Source: CAYZXL01 sp964482435 (GTDB lineage Bacteria > Auribacterota > JABMQX01). Taken from it: a stretch of 27,911 nucleotides of DNA. The translations under genes were made by a program, and so were the position numbers. The notes beneath the pieces were generated by a model. It was not told where the DNA came from. It did no database searches and saw only the letters and a list, made by a program, of their open reading frames with translations. The stretch covers positions 1 through 27,911 of the forward strand of contig CAYZXL010000064.1 of NCBI GenBank assembly GCA_964482435.1. Direction: 5' to 3'. Positions 16,843 to 24,953 of the stretch are shown in pieces. Position 1 is the first letter of the stretch; every line of letters begins with the position of its first letter.

Positions 16843-18282
16843 ATGGGTAGAATACTGGTTGTCTGGGTTCTGGTTTCGGTGTTTGCCTCTCTTGAAATGG
16901 GCGCCTTCCCGACGGAATGTGTAGAGATTAAATCGGGACAGTGCATCGCGGGTACAATCTCCTACCCTGGGGAAATGGATTGCTACACGTTCGAGGCAGA
17001 AGCGGAGCACACGGTTGTTATCCGGATGGGGGATCGGGTCGGAACGTACCCGAGCGATTTTCGCGACGCGTTCGAACTGTACTACGGTCCTCCCAACGGC
17101 GCGAAGCTGGGGGAGGCCTCTGACTACTCGGCGGCACAAGGGAGCTTTGCCCTGACCCAGAGCGGAACCTACACACTTGTGTGCCACGAGACGACTAACC
17201 GGAGCGGAGATTACGGAGTTTCGATTGTCTTGACAGGGTATCCGGTGGAAGAGGTGGCGGGGGACTCAGACATTCGCTCGATAGCCAATGGGGAGGTGGT
17301 GGGAGCGAGGATTGATCTTCCGGGAGACCTGGATGCCGCCACGTTCGAGGCAGAAGCGGGGCACACGGCTGTTATCCGGATGGGGGATCGGGTGGAAGCG
17401 TACGCGAGCGATTTCGGCGACGCCCTTGAACTATACGCTCCGAACGGGGTGAAGCTGGGGGAGGCCTTTGACTACTCGGCGGCACAAGGGAGCTTTGCCC
17501 TGACCCAGAGCGGAACCTACACACTTGTGTGCCATGAGGGGACCAACCGGACAGGGGACTACGGGGTCTCCATCGTGCTGACCGGGTATCGGGTCGCCAT
17601 GAAGGACTGGGACCTCGGTGCGATTGCGAGTGGGGAGGTTGTCGAAGCGAAGATCGACCTGCCTGGGGACCTGGACGCGGCGATCTTCGCGGCAATAGCA
17701 GGAGACACGGCTGTCGTACGGATGGGGGATCGGGTGGGAGCGTACGCGAGCGATTTCGGCGACGCCTTCGAACTGTACGGTCCGGACGGGGTGAAGCTCG
17801 GCGACGCCTTTGACTACACTGCGGCGGAAAAGGCTTTCGGTCTGCTCCAAACCGGCATTTACACGATCATCTGCCATGAGGTGAGCAACCGGACGGGCAA
17901 CTTCTCGCTGTCCCTGGTGCTTGCAGGGGCGAACACCCCAGACGACATTGACGGCGATGGAGTTGGGAATGCGGACGAGTTGACATCGGGCACTGACCCA
18001 TTCGACCCGAGCGCTGCTTCGGTTTTCAGGATAGAGCAGGTATTGAGAAGCGATGGCGGCATGATAGTAAGGTGGAACAGCGTGGGTGGAATTGTTTATC
18101 GCGTTCAATATTGCGACGCTCTGGAGAGCGGGGCGTTCGTTGACATTGAGGACTCTCAGAGGGAGGAGAAGGATGTCCCCAAGGGGCGGCCTGACTCCGA
18201 GGAGTTTACCGATGATTTCGGCCCGCCGCAGGGCCCGCCCGCACAAGGCAGAAGGTTCTATCGCGTGATAATTGACCCGTAG
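16843..18282 (+). CDS. Secreted protein with three pre-peptidase-type beta-sandwich repeats
   Basis: The protein has 479 residues, with a very strong AAAGGAGGGGG just before the ATG. A Sec signal peptide (MGRILVVWVLVSVFASLEMGA) is followed by three ~116-residue repeats (about 25-137, 140-253, 255-368). Each has the pattern SG..V.A.I..PGDLD..TFEA.AG.T..IRMGDRV, LELY.P.G.KLGEA.DYSAA, GTYTLVCHE.TNRTG.Y..S.VLTGY. This resembles bacterial pre-peptidase C-terminal domains. Next come a thrombospondin-3-like calcium motif (DDIDGDGVGNADELTSGTDP, about 367-386) and a C-terminal W-S...YRVQYCDAL...RRFYRV module. No peptidase domain is present, so the function is unknown; a binding or structural extracellular role is an inference. 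The gene separates thpR from a truncated thpR copy and could be part of an insertion. Confidence 0.82.
   Translation: MGRILVVWVLVSVFASLEMGAFPTECVEIKSGQCIAGTISYPGEMDCYTFEAEAEHTVVIRMGDRVGTYPSDFRDAFELYYGPPNGAKLGEASDYSAAQGSFALTQSGTYTLVCHETTNRSGDYGVSIVLTGYPVEEVAGDSDIRSIANGEVVGARIDLPGDLDAATFEAEAGHTAVIRMGDRVEAYASDFGDALELYAPNGVKLGEAFDYSAAQGSFALTQSGTYTLVCHEGTNRTGDYGVSIVLTGYRVAMKDWDLGAIASGEVVEAKIDLPGDLDAAIFAAIAGDTAVVRMGDRVGAYASDFGDAFELYGPDGVKLGDAFDYTAAEKAFGLLQTGIYTIICHEVSNRTGNFSLSLVLAGANTPDDIDGDGVGNADELTSGTDPFDPSAASVFRIEQVLRSDGGMIVRWNSVGGIVYRVQYCDALESGAFVDIEDSQREEKDVPKGRPDSEEFTDDFGPPQGPPAQGRRFYRVIIDP
17121..17534 (+). repeat. Direct 66-bp identical repeat inside the pre-peptidase gene
   Basis: Positions 17121-17186 and 17469-17534 (tgactactcggcggcaca...ttgtgtgcca) appear identical over 66 bp, 348 bp (116 codons) apart. 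The third unit is more diverged there (DYTAAEKAFGLLQTGIYTI). Units 1 and 2 therefore come from a recent duplication or were homogenised. Confidence 0.8.
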
Positions 18283-18756
18283 AGGCGCCAGAGGGGGAAC
18301 GTCATGGAGGTCGCTGGGGAATAGCTGGCGGGCACGACTTGGCATCGCTCCAGAGGTCTGTGTGCGAGGAAACGAAAAGGCTGGGGCTGGAATCGGAAGA
18401 GAGGGAGTATTCGCCGCATATCACGCTGGGGCGGGTAAGAAGCCCGAAGAATCTTGATAGGTTGAGGTCTGCTCTGGAGTCGGAGAAAGAATTTTGGGCG
18501 GGCGAGTTTCGCGCCACAGAAGTACACCTCATTCGCAGCGTCCTTTCCTCGGTGGGGCCGAGGTATTCAACGTTGTTGTCTGCTCGGCTGCTTGCCGGTT
18601 CCGCGGGTTAGGGGCTATGCACGAGCCTCCCAGGCTGCACGGCCGAGGCGCAGGGCAGCCAGCGCAGTTGTTTGCTCTTCTCGATACTCAAAAGGACACG
18701 GCATATGTACGGCTGGAGAATTACCCGTCGAGATCGTCAGGCATAGGCTATCGAGA
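18283..18756. other. Region between secreted-protein gene and membrane-protein gene, mostly thpR remnant
   Basis: Apart from the thpR fragment (18340-18611), I see no gene, hairpin or clear promoter here. The ~40 bases just before the fragment weakly resemble the corresponding part of thpR when translated (W-G-I-A-G-G-H-D-L-A-S-L against W-I-G-V-G-K-G-A-D-Q-M-A-S-L). Confidence 0.5.
18340..18611 (+). pseudogene. Truncated second copy of thpR (3' part only)
   Basis: Positions 18340-18552 match 16418-16630 of thpR over 213 bp with one mismatch (C16440 versus G18362). Beyond that the DNA differs but the protein stays related (VGPRYSTLLSARLLAG against EGPSYSTLFSAPLAAG) until the TAG at 18609-18611. 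Only the second HxTx motif (PHITLG) is kept and the first half of the enzyme is missing, so it cannot be an active 2H phosphodiesterase. No ribosome binding site precedes it. Confidence 0.85.
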
Positions 18757-19317
18757 ATGACAGGCGAGGTGAAAAACAGTGTAACGCAGCGGCGGGCTAT
18801 CAGGCGGCTGGCGAGAAGAGTGCTCAGCGCCTTCGTCTTGACGTTCATAATCTCGCGGGTGGTTGCTTTCCTGATTATGTCTCGGAGGATACCGGACCTT
18901 TTCGTGCATCTGGGCGGGACTCACATTCATCACCTGAATTACGGGATTTTCCTCCTCGCTGCCGTCGGAGCATATCTGTTGTTCCGGCGCCCGGTTGGGC
19001 GAGGTGCGGAAGTGGCGGCAGTGCTGTACGGAATCGGTCTGGGGCTGACCTTCGACGAATTCGGGATGTGGCTGCACCTCGGAGGGGGTTACTGGCAAAG
19101 GGCGAGCTGGGACGCGGTCATAGTGATTGCGGCTGTTCTGGGCTTGATCGCCTTCGCTCCCTCCCTGAAGCGCTTCCAGCCTCACCATTGGTGGGTTGCG
19201 GTCGCCGTCGCTGTTGCTGTTGTGGTCTTCTTTTTGTTGCTTTTGGGGTCGTTCCGATTCGCGGGAAGGGTTGTCGGTCCGAGACTCCGCGAGACCGAGT
19301 CCACGTCGCCACGATAG
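18757..19317 (+). CDS. Uncharacterised five-helix membrane protein with HIHH and DEFGMWL motifs
   Basis: The product has 186 residues from the ATG at 18757 (weak GAG upstream). After a basic N-terminus (RRAIRRLARR) there are about five hydrophobic segments (~24-45, 60-78, 84-105, 118-137, 145-168). Polar residues cluster at membrane edges: GGTHIHHLNYG between helices 1 and 2, and LTFDEFGMWLHLGGGYW between helices 3 and 4. The His/Asp/Glu set could bind a metal, but that is inference. I recall similar uncharacterised inner-membrane proteins with HxHH...DE patterns, but no function. Two stop codons follow in a row (TAGTAG). The prolyl oligopeptidase gene follows after ~110 bp. Confidence 0.75.
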   Translation: MTGEVKNSVTQRRAIRRLARRVLSAFVLTFIISRVVAFLIMSRRIPDLFVHLGGTHIHHLNYGIFLLAAVGAYLLFRRPVGRGAEVAAVLYGIGLGLTFDEFGMWLHLGGGYWQRASWDAVIVIAAVLGLIAFAPSLKRFQPHHWWVAVAVAVAVVVFFLLLLGSFRFAGRVVGPRLRETESTSPR

Positions 19318-19429
19318 TAGGTTTGTCGGAGTGGCACGCATGTGCTCCGCTTGGTCGGATTTTCGCAGAAGGGTGGCCTTCTTTGGATTCATGGAGTCGA
19401 AGCAATAGGACGTATTGGAAGCTGGCAAG

Positions 19430-21589
19430 ATGCCCATGATGAGAGCCTTGCGCTGCCATCTTTGCGGAGGGTTTTGTATGGTCATGGTAATGGGATTCTC
19501 TTTCGTGCAGGCGCACGGTCAACCCGGCAAGTCGCCGCCTAAAACGCGGAAGGAGGACGTGAAGGAGGTCATCCACGGGGTCGAGGTCAGCGACCCATAC
19601 CGGTGGCTGGAGGATGAGAACAGCCCGGAGACTAAAGAGTGGGTCAAGGCGCAGAACGGGTACACGGATTCGGTGATTGGCTCGTTGCCCGGGCGGGAGG
19701 CGCTGAGGAAGCGGCTGACGGAGTTGATGAGGGTTGATTGGGTTGGCATGCCGGCCGTTCGTAACGGGCGCTATCTCTTTTCCAGGAGAGACCGAGACCA
19801 GGAGCTTGCGGTCATTTGCATGAGGAAAGGGCTTGGGGGCAAGGACGAGGTACTGATTGACCCGCACTCCATGAGTCCCGACCGGACGACGAACGTGGCG
19901 ATTCTGGACGTTTCGGAAGATGGCACTTTGATGGCGTATTCCGTTCGAGAAGGTGGGCAGGATGAGGTCAGCATCCGATTGTTCGATGTTGACAAGAAGG
20001 TGGACTTGCCGGACGCGTTGCCGAAGAGGCTTTATTTTGACTGCTGCCTCAAGCCCGATGAGAGCGGCCTTTACTACTCGAAGCACGACTCTGCCGGCCC
20101 ACGGGTCTGTTACCACGCGGCTGGGACGGACCCCGCTGCCGATGTGGAGATTTTCGGCAGGGTGTATGGGCCGGACAAGGGGATCAGCATTGAGCTTTCG
20201 GAAGACGGGCGATTTTTGTTGATGACCGTCTGGCATGGCTCCGCGGGGCAAAAGTCGGAGATTCATCTTAAGAACGTGGAAAAGGATGGACCGGTGGTGT
20301 CGGTGGTGAACGACATTGATGCCAGGTTCATTGGGAGCATCGGAGGGGACTTTCTCTTCTTGCAGACGAACTGGGAGGCGCCGAAGGACCGGATTTTCCG
20401 GGTAAGCCTCGCTGACCCGTCCCGAGACGGTTGGCGCGAGATAGTCCCTGAAGCTGACGCGGTCATCGAGCGGTTTTCCCTTGTGGGGGGAAGGCTTATT
20501 GTGACTTACCTGCGCAACGTGAGTTCGGAGGTGAAGCTGTGCGACCCGGATGGCCGGTGTCTGGGGGAGGTCTCGCTTCCGGGAATTGGCTCGGTCGGAG
20601 GAGTCACAGGTCGCTGGAAGAGCACCGAAGCGTTCTTCTCATTCTCATCGTTTAACACGCCTGCGACCACTTACCGGTATGACGTTGAAAAAGGGACTCA
20701 GGACGTATGGTGGCGGTCGAGCGCCCCCATCAATAGTGAAGCGCTCCAGGTCAAGCAGGTCTGGTACAAATCAAGAGATGCGACGAAAGTGCCGATGTTT
20801 CTCGTTCATGACAGGAACATCCGGCTCAACGGGGCGAACCCAATGCTTCTGACGGGCTACGGCGGCTTCAACATGAGCCTCACGCCGTGGTTTTCGGCGT
20901 TGGCGGCGGTTTGGGCAGAGAACGGCGGGGTCTTTGCCGTAGCGAACCTGAGAGGGGGCGGAGAATTTGGCGAGGATTGGCACCGGGAAGGCATGTTCGA
21001 GAAAAAGCAAAACGTCTTCGATGACTTCATTGCTGCGGCAGAATGGCTTATCGCCAACGGATACACCAGTCCAACGAGGCTGGCGATTTACGGCGGGAGC
21101 AACGGGGGACTCCTCGTCGGAGCGGCTGTGACGCAGCGCCCGGAGTTGTTTCAGGCTGTTGTGTGCAGCCATCCCCTGCTTGACATGGTGCGATACCACA
21201 GGTTTCGGGTTGCCGCGTTCTGGGTTTCGGAGTACGGCTCGTCAGAAAATTCCGACCAGTTCAAATACATCTACGCTTACTCACCTTATCACCGGGTGAA
21301 CGATGGTCTGAAGTATCCGGCAGTTCTTTTCGTGACAGGGGAAGCGGACACTCGCGTGGACCCACTCCACGCGAGAAAGATGGCCGCACGGCTTCAGTCG
21401 GCGACTGCCTCGAAAAGCCCCGTTCTGCTGAGATACCACACGAAAACAGGGCACTCCGGCGGCCAGCCGCTGAGCAAGGAGATTGAGGACGTTACGGACG
21501 AACTGAGCTTTCTGCTCTGGCAGCTTGGAGTCACCATTTCGCCATCCCTTTCTTCTTCTTCTTGCTCGCCGGCCCGAACTGCGGACTGA
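19430..21589 (+). CDS. Secreted prolyl oligopeptidase family serine peptidase (S9A)
   Basis: The product has 719 residues from the ATG at 19430 (GGAAG 8 nt upstream; a TTG at 19415 and an ATG at 19436 are alternatives). A signal peptide (LCGGFCMVMVMGFSFVQAHG) points to the periplasm or outside. Residues ~35-440 are the N-terminal cap plus seven-bladed propeller (DPYRWLEDENSPETKEWV is the family start). Residues ~450-705 are the alpha/beta hydrolase. The catalytic triad is visible: Ser557 in GGSNGGLL, Asp640 in GEADTRVDP and His675 in KTGHSGG. The oxyanion-side segment GYGGFNMSLTPWF is also typical. Such enzymes cleave after proline in short peptides. An unusual serine-rich tail (TISPSLSSSSCSPARTAD) follows the normal end at ...LLWQLG, as if the original stop was lost. 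Confidence 0.93.
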   Translation: MPMMRALRCHLCGGFCMVMVMGFSFVQAHGQPGKSPPKTRKEDVKEVIHGVEVSDPYRWLEDENSPETKEWVKAQNGYTDSVIGSLPGREALRKRLTELMRVDWVGMPAVRNGRYLFSRRDRDQELAVICMRKGLGGKDEVLIDPHSMSPDRTTNVAILDVSEDGTLMAYSVREGGQDEVSIRLFDVDKKVDLPDALPKRLYFDCCLKPDESGLYYSKHDSAGPRVCYHAAGTDPAADVEIFGRVYGPDKGISIELSEDGRFLLMTVWHGSAGQKSEIHLKNVEKDGPVVSVVNDIDARFIGSIGGDFLFLQTNWEAPKDRIFRVSLADPSRDGWREIVPEADAVIERFSLVGGRLIVTYLRNVSSEVKLCDPDGRCLGEVSLPGIGSVGGVTGRWKSTEAFFSFSSFNTPATTYRYDVEKGTQDVWWRSSAPINSEALQVKQVWYKSRDATKVPMFLVHDRNIRLNGANPMLLTGYGGFNMSLTPWFSALAAVWAENGGVFAVANLRGGGEFGEDWHREGMFEKKQNVFDDFIAAAEWLIANGYTSPTRLAIYGGSNGGLLVGAAVTQRPELFQAVVCSHPLLDMVRYHRFRVAAFWVSEYGSSENSDQFKYIYAYSPYHRVNDGLKYPAVLFVTGEADTRVDPLHARKMAARLQSATASKSPVLLRYHTKTGHSGGQPLSKEIEDVTDELSFLLWQLGVTISPSLSSSSCSPARTAD

Positions 21590-22070
21590 CCTTCAGGCGC
21601 ACCCCTTTCTGCCCAGCCCTTCCCAGGCCCCCTCGACCACAAAGCCAGCCTCTCTGAAACAAGAGGCATCCACAGCCCACGAGGCGTACCCTGTTCGCCC
21701 ATCCCATTGGCCCGCAAAGTGTTATGAAAACTGCTCAGCGACTGAACGCGGCAGGGGCTCTCGTGGACAAAAATGTTCAGGGACCGCGTGGGCTTCGGAA
21801 GAGGCTGTTTCGTCGTATCTTGCGTCGCATCAGAACAATGCAGCACAGACAGGGAGGGTGCTCACTCCTGGCACGCCTCTTGGTGTATGCGCGCAAAACT
21901 TCTTTCTCGTGCGCCACCGAGTGGGGAGGACGCGTTGGCTCGTCAGGATCTCCGTCGTGGCATATTCTATCTGGGTGACGTCCCTGAGCATAGCTGCCCC
22001 CCGATTGCGGCCGAGCGCACAGACAAACCGCCCAGGTGCTTTGGGCCAAAGGCAATGACCTTCCCCGGGA
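21590..22070. other. Intergenic region, no functional gene seen
   Basis: About 480 bases without a convincing gene. Several open frames exist on both strands but none has a ribosome binding site together with protein-like composition. On the minus strand a lysine-rich frame ending in ASKKKKKGMAKW at about 21532, and a neighbouring frame reading FVVEGAWEGLGRKG, look like pieces of one frameshifted coding or repeat sequence. I cannot name it. Confidence 0.45.
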
Positions 22071-22079
22071 GTGCTAAAA

Positions 22080-24953
22080 ATGCACAAGGAGACGAACAAA
22101 AGGGTTCGAGAGGCAAACGGCCTGCCGGAAGTCCCTGAGCAAGGCGGCAGACCAGGGGTTTCGCGAAAAGGGGGCGGAGAAGTTATAACCGTCATAGAGG
22201 ACGAGCGCAGTCTTCTCCGCATGCTGATAGATAACGTCCCTGACCACATTTACATCAAGGACGCGCAAAGCCGTTTCGTTCTCGCCAACGCTGCCCTTGC
22301 CCGCCATATGGGGGTGAATTCATCGGACGAACTCATCGGCAAGACCGACTTTGACTTCTATCCGAAAGACCTGGCGACCTTGTTCTGCTTCACTGAGCGA
22401 ACCGTCATGGAGTCGGGACGGCCCTTGGTGAACAAGCAGGAGCCAGGGCTGGACCGAGAGGGGAACAAGATGTGGTTTCTGGTCAACAAGATTCCGCTCC
22501 GGGGCGGCGACGGCACAATTGTGGGGCTTGTCGGCAGCAGCCGCGATATAAGTCAATTGAAGCGGGTGGAGGAGTTGGTCCTGGGACAAAGCGCGCTCTT
22601 CAACGGAATCAACAGAGTGCTCCGCGAGACGCTGACATCGGACAGCGACGAGGACATTGCCCGAGCATGTCTCGCAGTCGCGTGCGGGCTGACAGACAGC
22701 AGTTTCGGCTTCATCGGCGAACTCAACCCAGCGGGACGCTTCGACACCATAGCCATAAGCGACCCGGGCTGGGATGCATGCAGAATGCCGAAATCTGACG
22801 CGGTCAAGGCGACAAAGGACATGGAGGTGCGCGGCATCTGGGGGGCCGTATTGAAAGGGGAGAAACCTCTGCTAATTAACGATCCTTCCTCCCACCCAGG
22901 TAGTGTCGGAGTTCCTTCTGGTTACCCCCCCATAACTTCCTTCCTCGCCGTGCCCTTCAAACGTAAGGGCAAAATCGTCGGGATAATCGCTCTGGCCAAC
23001 AAGAAGTCCGGGTATGGCCCAGGCGACCAGAAGGCCATCGAAGACCTATCTGCAGCATTTGTCGAGGCCTTGTATCGCAAGCGGGCTGAGGAGGCGCTGA
23101 GGGACTCCGAGGCTCTATTCCATTCTCTCGTCGAAAGTATTCCATTGAACGTCTTCCGCAAGGATTTGGAGGGGCGCTTCGTCTTCGGCAATGAGTTGTT
23201 CTGCCGTACTCTCGGTAAGCCGGTCCAGGAGATAGTCGGCAAAACGGACTTCGACTTCTTCCCAAAGGAGCTCGCTGAGAAATACCGGGCGGACGACAAA
23301 ACAGTGGCGCAGACCCAAAAGCTGTTCGAGGACGTGGAGGAACACCAGAAGCCGGACGGGGAGAAGATATACGTTCAGGTTTTCAAGGCGCCCGTGCGCA
23401 ATTTCAAGGGAGAAGTCGTAGGTACGCAGGGAATTTTCTGGGATGTCAGCGACCGGAAGCGCACAGAACAGGCCCTGAAGGACTCCAAGGCACTTTATCT
23501 CTCCCTCGTGGAAAGCTTGCCGATGAACGTTTTTCGGAAGGATCTCGAGGGGACGTTCACCTTCGGAAACAAGCTGTTCTGCGAGACGTTAGGAAGACCC
23601 CTTGAGGAAATCATAGGCAAGACCGATTTCGATTTCTTCCCGAAGGAGCTTGCGGAGAAGTACAGGGCAGACGACGGAAGAGTCGCACGGACCGGACAGG
23701 TGTTCGAGGACGTCGAGGAGCACCGGAAGCCAAGCGGAGAGAAAATCTACGTACAGGTTTTCAAGACGCCTGTTCGCAACTTCAAGGGAGAAGTAATCGG
23801 AACCCAGGGGATGTTCTGGGACGTCACGGAGCGGAAGCGCGTGGAGGAGGCGCTGGTCCACGAACGATACTTGATGAACAGCCTCATGGACAGTTTTCCC
23901 GACAGCATCTACTTCAAAGATGAGCAAAGCCGATTCACCAAGATAAGCACATCACAGGCACAACGGTTTGGCCTGACCGATGCCTCCGAGGCGCTGGGGA
24001 AGAGCGATTTCGACTTCTTCACGGAGGAGCACGCCCGTCCGGCATTCGAGGATGAACAGGAGGTAATGACGACCGGCCAGCCGATAGTGGGAAAGGAGGA
24101 AAAGGAGACCTGGCCGGATGGGAAGGCGAGATGGGTTTCCACGACGAAGATGCCCCTTCGGGATAAGGAGGGGAAAATCGTTGGGACTTTTGGGGTGTCG
24201 CGCGACATCACCGACCGAAAAGAGGCGGAAGACGAACTGAAAAGGACGGCGGCGGAGCTGGCGCGTTCCAACACGGACCTTGAGCAGTTCGCGTACGTAG
24301 CTTCCCACGACCTTCAGGAGCCGCTGCGAATGGTGGCGAGCTACGCTCAGCTCTTGGAGAAGCGTTACAGGGGAAAGCTCGATTCGGATGCCGACGATTT
24401 CATCAGCTTCATCGTGGATGGGGCGACAAGGATGCAGGCGCTCATCAACGCACTGCTGACGTATTCGCGAGTCGGCACGCGGGCAAAACCATTCGAACCG
24501 ACCGACTGCGAGGAAGTGTTCGAGAGGGTCTTCACGAACCTGCAAATGGCGATGTGCGAGAGCACCGCGATAGTGAGCCACGACCAGTTGCCGACCTTGA
24601 TGGCCGATGGGGCACAACTGGAGCAGCTTTTCCAGAACCTCATCGGCAACGCCATCAAGTTTCGGGGGAAGGAGCCGCCGCAGGTGCACATCTCGGCGGA
24701 GCAATACGGAAATGAGTGGCTTTTCTCGGTACAGGATAACGGGATCGGGATTGACATGGAGTACGCGGACCGGATTTTCGTGATTTTTCAGCGGCTGCAC
24801 AGCAGAAGCGAATATCCCGGGACCGGCATCGGCCTGGCAGTCTGCAAAAAGATTGTGGAACGACATGGGGGAAAAATCTGGGTTGAGTCGCAGCCCGGAA
24901 AAGGTTCGACATTCTATTTCACAATTCCAATCGCGGGAGAACAACAGCTATGA
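22080..24953 (+). CDS. Soluble multi-PAS/GAF sensor histidine kinase
   Basis: The product has 957 residues from the ATG at 22080 (GGGAG 8 nt upstream); a GTG at 22071 is the alternative. Order: PAS (~42-160, HIYIKDAQSRFVLAN), GAF (~165-335), PAS (~345-465), PAS (~470-590), PAS (~595-715), HisKA with the phosphoacceptor His743 in ASHDLQEPLRMVASY, HATPase with N-box NLIGNAIKF (Asn853), DNGIGI and GTGIGLAVCKKIV. No membrane segment or signal peptide is present, so it probably senses internal signals. The HisKA type (FAYVASHDLQEPL) is that of phytochrome-like kinases, but no bilin-binding chromophore domain is seen. The second and third PAS domains are near copies. The stop overlaps the start of the response regulator (ATGA), indicating translational coupling. 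Confidence 0.95.
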   Translation: MHKETNKRVREANGLPEVPEQGGRPGVSRKGGGEVITVIEDERSLLRMLIDNVPDHIYIKDAQSRFVLANAALARHMGVNSSDELIGKTDFDFYPKDLATLFCFTERTVMESGRPLVNKQEPGLDREGNKMWFLVNKIPLRGGDGTIVGLVGSSRDISQLKRVEELVLGQSALFNGINRVLRETLTSDSDEDIARACLAVACGLTDSSFGFIGELNPAGRFDTIAISDPGWDACRMPKSDAVKATKDMEVRGIWGAVLKGEKPLLINDPSSHPGSVGVPSGYPPITSFLAVPFKRKGKIVGIIALANKKSGYGPGDQKAIEDLSAAFVEALYRKRAEEALRDSEALFHSLVESIPLNVFRKDLEGRFVFGNELFCRTLGKPVQEIVGKTDFDFFPKELAEKYRADDKTVAQTQKLFEDVEEHQKPDGEKIYVQVFKAPVRNFKGEVVGTQGIFWDVSDRKRTEQALKDSKALYLSLVESLPMNVFRKDLEGTFTFGNKLFCETLGRPLEEIIGKTDFDFFPKELAEKYRADDGRVARTGQVFEDVEEHRKPSGEKIYVQVFKTPVRNFKGEVIGTQGMFWDVTERKRVEEALVHERYLMNSLMDSFPDSIYFKDEQSRFTKISTSQAQRFGLTDASEALGKSDFDFFTEEHARPAFEDEQEVMTTGQPIVGKEEKETWPDGKARWVSTTKMPLRDKEGKIVGTFGVSRDITDRKEAEDELKRTAAELARSNTDLEQFAYVASHDLQEPLRMVASYAQLLEKRYRGKLDSDADDFISFIVDGATRMQALINALLTYSRVGTRAKPFEPTDCEEVFERVFTNLQMAMCESTAIVSHDQLPTLMADGAQLEQLFQNLIGNAIKFRGKEPPQVHISAEQYGNEWLFSVQDNGIGIDMEYADRIFVIFQRLHSRSEYPGTGIGLAVCKKIVERHGGKIWVESQPGKGSTFYFTIPIAGEQQL

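Noticed and set aside
19118..20266. 382-codon minus-strand frame, with similar ones at 23952-24944 and 25300-26235
   Set aside because: All are antisense to well-supported genes (membrane protein/peptidase, kinase, hybrid kinase) and show Arg/Pro/His-rich shadow composition.
18757..21589. Membrane protein and prolyl oligopeptidase as a dedicated peptide-processing or maturation system
   Set aside because: The genes are adjacent on one strand, but no precursor peptide, transporter or tailoring enzyme is present. Adjacency alone does not support it.
21525..22058. Plus-strand frames between the peptidase and the kinase
   Set aside because: They have no ribosome binding site, no hydrophobic or family pattern, and partly overlap the peptidase gene in another frame.
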